64,000 nucleotides of DNA from Metopolophium dirhodum (taxonomy: Eukaryota > Arthropoda > Insecta > Hemiptera > Aphididae): positions 29,138,393 through 29,202,392 of the forward strand of contig NC_083568.1 of assembly GCF_019925205.1 (NCBI RefSeq), given 5' to 3'. Both the position numbers and the translations under genes were made by a program. The notes under the pieces are model-generated. The model was not told where the DNA came from. It searched no databases and worked only from the letters and a program-made list of their open reading frames with translations. Shown one piece after another: positions 61,898 through 64,000 of this stretch. Each line of letters starts with the position of its first letter. Positions within the stretch are counted from its first letter, which is position 1.

Positions 61898-62289
61898 CAG
61901 GATGATCCATTTTGCAGCTACATCCGAGTCGATTGATGTGTTTGGGGCAGAAAACGTGAAGAAGGGACTGTATACCGCGACGCAAAAGTTTGTTGTGCTC
62001 TAGCTGATTATATGCAACTCCACTGGTCCAAACATTCTAAACGCTTGAGACAAAAACGGACAGTTTGTTCAACGTGATAATATTATAAGTATTCGATTTT
62101 ACATCAATTATATTCGGAAATAAGAATCCTAAAAATAACGCCGCAATATAATATGATAAAAACAGTATAAAAAAAAACATGAAAAAAATAGTGTAATATA
62201 AAATGTTCTTTTAAACCTATATCGTATTAAAAAGAAAGAAGTTTTTTCCTCAAAATATTTGGAAATCAATTCGTAAATGGTTCACCCCG
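61898..62289. mobile_element. TA-flanked small inverted-repeat element
   Basis: The left end CAGGATGATCCATTT pairs with the right end AAATGGTTCACCCCG (three mismatches), and TA lies directly outside on both sides (61896-61897, 62290-62291). This is compatible with a Tc1/mariner-type MITE. It contains no transposase frame. The interior is A+T-rich except for the first 150 bases. Confidence 0.5.
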
Positions 62290-62594
62290 TACTATAAAGC
62301 ACGTCACACGCGCGTATAATATAATATTAATGCGAGCGCCGTCGTCGGATTCGTTGGCCCCGTCGCCGGGACATTTGCTGTCGCCGTCGTTCGTGTGTGT
62401 ACTTACATAATATTATTAAACATTGAACGGTCGGCGGCGGGCGCCAGCAAACTCCACTTTTCCTCCGTACAATATTAAATAAAACACCTAATTGGTCGGT
62501 TATTTGCGTGCCGAACGATATATATTCGTTGTTTTTATATTCTATTGTTATAAATATATATTTTATACATATTTATAGCGTATACCGCCGGTGG

Positions 62595-62628
<34 letters not shown>
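62595..62628. repeat. (CT)n tract in CpG-rich island
   Basis: About sixteen CT units with one A interruption, followed by further 'ctctcactcgctctca' sequence. GAGA motifs on the minus strand. Confidence 0.95.
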
Positions 62629-63140
62629 ATTCCACCCACCCCTCTCACTCGCTCTCACATTTCTCTCTATCGCGTTCGCGTTTTTCTACACGAGTCTGTG
62701 TGTCACCGCCGCAGCGCTACGTACAATAGTAATAATAATACCATACCCTTTCAACCCTATCGGCAATAATTTTTCGTATTGTACACGGAGCGTCGTCGTC
62801 CTTTTCGCTCGCGCACACACAACACACAGCCAAACCATATTATATTATAAACATATTACGCGTCGTTCGGATATAAAATATATAATATATAATACGCACG
62901 CACTCGGCTCGCATACCTATACGACTTATGCGCGACGGTCATAGTCCGACCAGAATAATAATTTACGAGCCCAACCCTTCCAACGTACCCAACGCCGCGC
63001 CGTAATAGTATCGTCGGATACTCGGATATAGGTATAATACGCATTATATACGTCGAGTATACAGAGTGGACCGTCGTGATTTCTCGTTTTCCCGCAGCTG
63101 TAGCTACAAGAGAAAACGTAAAAACGTGGAGGGTGGAAAA

Positions 63141-63835
63141 ATCTAAAATAACATAGTATCTTAAATAGTTAAACATCCAACACAAACATTTATTATTACA
63201 ACTGTGGATTATCGTTTTATTAGTATTGAATATAATATATTATTTATTAAGTACCCAAATTCAACCATTTCTAAAACTTTACCAACACGATGATTATAAT
63301 CGCTAAATTATGATGTACAGAATATTTTAATACCTACTGTTTTTAATCATTTGAAGAGCGTAAATACAATTAAGTAGCAACTACTAAATAAATACATTTT
63401 TTTTCGTTCATAATTTCATTTTTCTGTGTGAAATATTCTCAATAATTTTTAGCAACACTTAGATGTGTGTTGTTAATTAATTCATAACCGCAGACTTAGT
63501 GGAGACTTGAAACTTTTACGTATATATATATTTTATACACAATATACAATATACATAATATTATTTTCCAAACAATTAGATTAATGTTATGCTAATTCCT
63601 ATTTATACCACGAACCTATGCACACCGTTCTTCGGTAGGTTGGTATTGGTTCAAAATTTAATAACAATAAAGTATGATGAAAATATATTCTATTATAAAA
63701 ATTAAATAATCATAATATAATAAATGAATGCAGTGTTCTATGAAAAAATTAATTCAACCTTCCGTAATACTAAAGGTAAATTAAATTACTAAATTAGCAA
63801 TATAAAATATAAAATATCATTAAATATACTTAGTA
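63141..63835. other. A+T-rich non-coding stretch
   Basis: No feature seen before the family-1 copy at the window end. Confidence 0.6.
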
Positions 63836-63990
63836 CCTAATAAGGTCTTCGCTCAGAATCATATTTTATGGTATGCAATGTTTTATCAATGAATTTAACA
63901 CACACATTATACAGTGACGTCTTACTCATCGATGAGGACAGTGGACACCTACAGCTGTATAGCAGATCGGTCACTTATATACTTGCCTCC
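63836..63990 (-). repeat. Repeat family 1, partial diverged copy
   Basis: In reverse complement it reads 'ggaggcaagtatataagtga', 'ctgctatacagctgtaggtg' and ends 'atgattctgagcgaagacc', matching the 5' 150 bases of the family. Confidence 0.55.
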
Positions 63991-64000
63991 TTTCTTTTTT

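Larger units (their letters stand above)
60740..63140. promoter_or_regulatory. Series of CpG-rich patches
   Basis: Raised CpG at about 60770-61040, 61230-61340, 61680-61980 and 62290-63130, separated by A+T-rich sequence and by the TA-flanked element. The last patch contains 'tcggcggcgggcgccagcaa', the (CT)n tract and 'caccgccgcagcgctacgta'. No frame has a recognisable domain. Confidence 0.38.

Overview
This is nuclear DNA from an insect, most likely an aphid (Aphididae). Nothing in it looks bacterial, viral or organellar. The grounds are a very A+T-rich background, frequent tracts of the 'aggtacctaccta' type, (AAT)n, (TA)n, (CT)n and (CA)n microsatellites, decayed jockey-like LINE pieces, and many short non-autonomous DNA transposons of the kind that litter aphid introns. 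The species cannot be named from sequence alone.

Coding content is almost nil. The one stretch I would defend as a host exon is at 54953-55184 on the + strand. It has a polypyrimidine tract plus AG before it, a consensus GTGAGT donor after it, and a 77-codon open frame with a strongly Asp/Glu-rich second half. The simplest model is that most of the window is very long intron, or intron plus intergenic DNA, around this internal exon of a large gene I cannot identify. Three weaker coding candidates are listed: a possible small secreted peptide (19503-19697, minus), a short exon-like segment (24036-24112, plus) and a relic open on both strands (about 28775-29048).

The rest is non-coding DNA with a rich transposon record. 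Two hAT-type elements with perfect 8-bp target-site duplications lie at 5812-6569 and 8297-9414, and both are nested with other repeats. A third with a perfect 8-bp duplication is at 12316-12901. A fourth with an imperfect duplication is at 40357-40837, and a hAT-like terminus is at about 50230-50707. A TTAA-flanked fold-back element lies at 15326-15745, a fold-back with apparently identical 151-bp arms at 43625-44143, and TA-flanked small inverted-repeat elements at 61898-62289 and 39756-39832. LINE 3' ends are at 13154-13850 and about 56405-57570, both minus strand. A tRNA-derived SINE lies at about 52980-53213 (minus) and a 5S-rRNA-like SINE at about 48660-48899 (plus). One unclassified family, marked by 'gtaagtggatgtcgctctgc' near one end and 'cgctcagaatct' at the other, occurs at least seven times on both strands.

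Between these lie CpG-rich islands of several hundred bases (about 16.49-17.54, 27.06-27.74, 31.86-32.76, 35.74-36.02, 36.60-37.56, 39.38-40.20, 47.28-48.12, 51.28-51.96, 58.14-59.08, 60.74-63.14 kb) without credible coding capacity. Three carry long (CT)n tracts. They are the best candidates for cis-regulatory DNA or non-coding first exons. No rRNA gene, functional tRNA, CRISPR array, operon or bacterial-type system is present, and I found no credible new multi-gene system.
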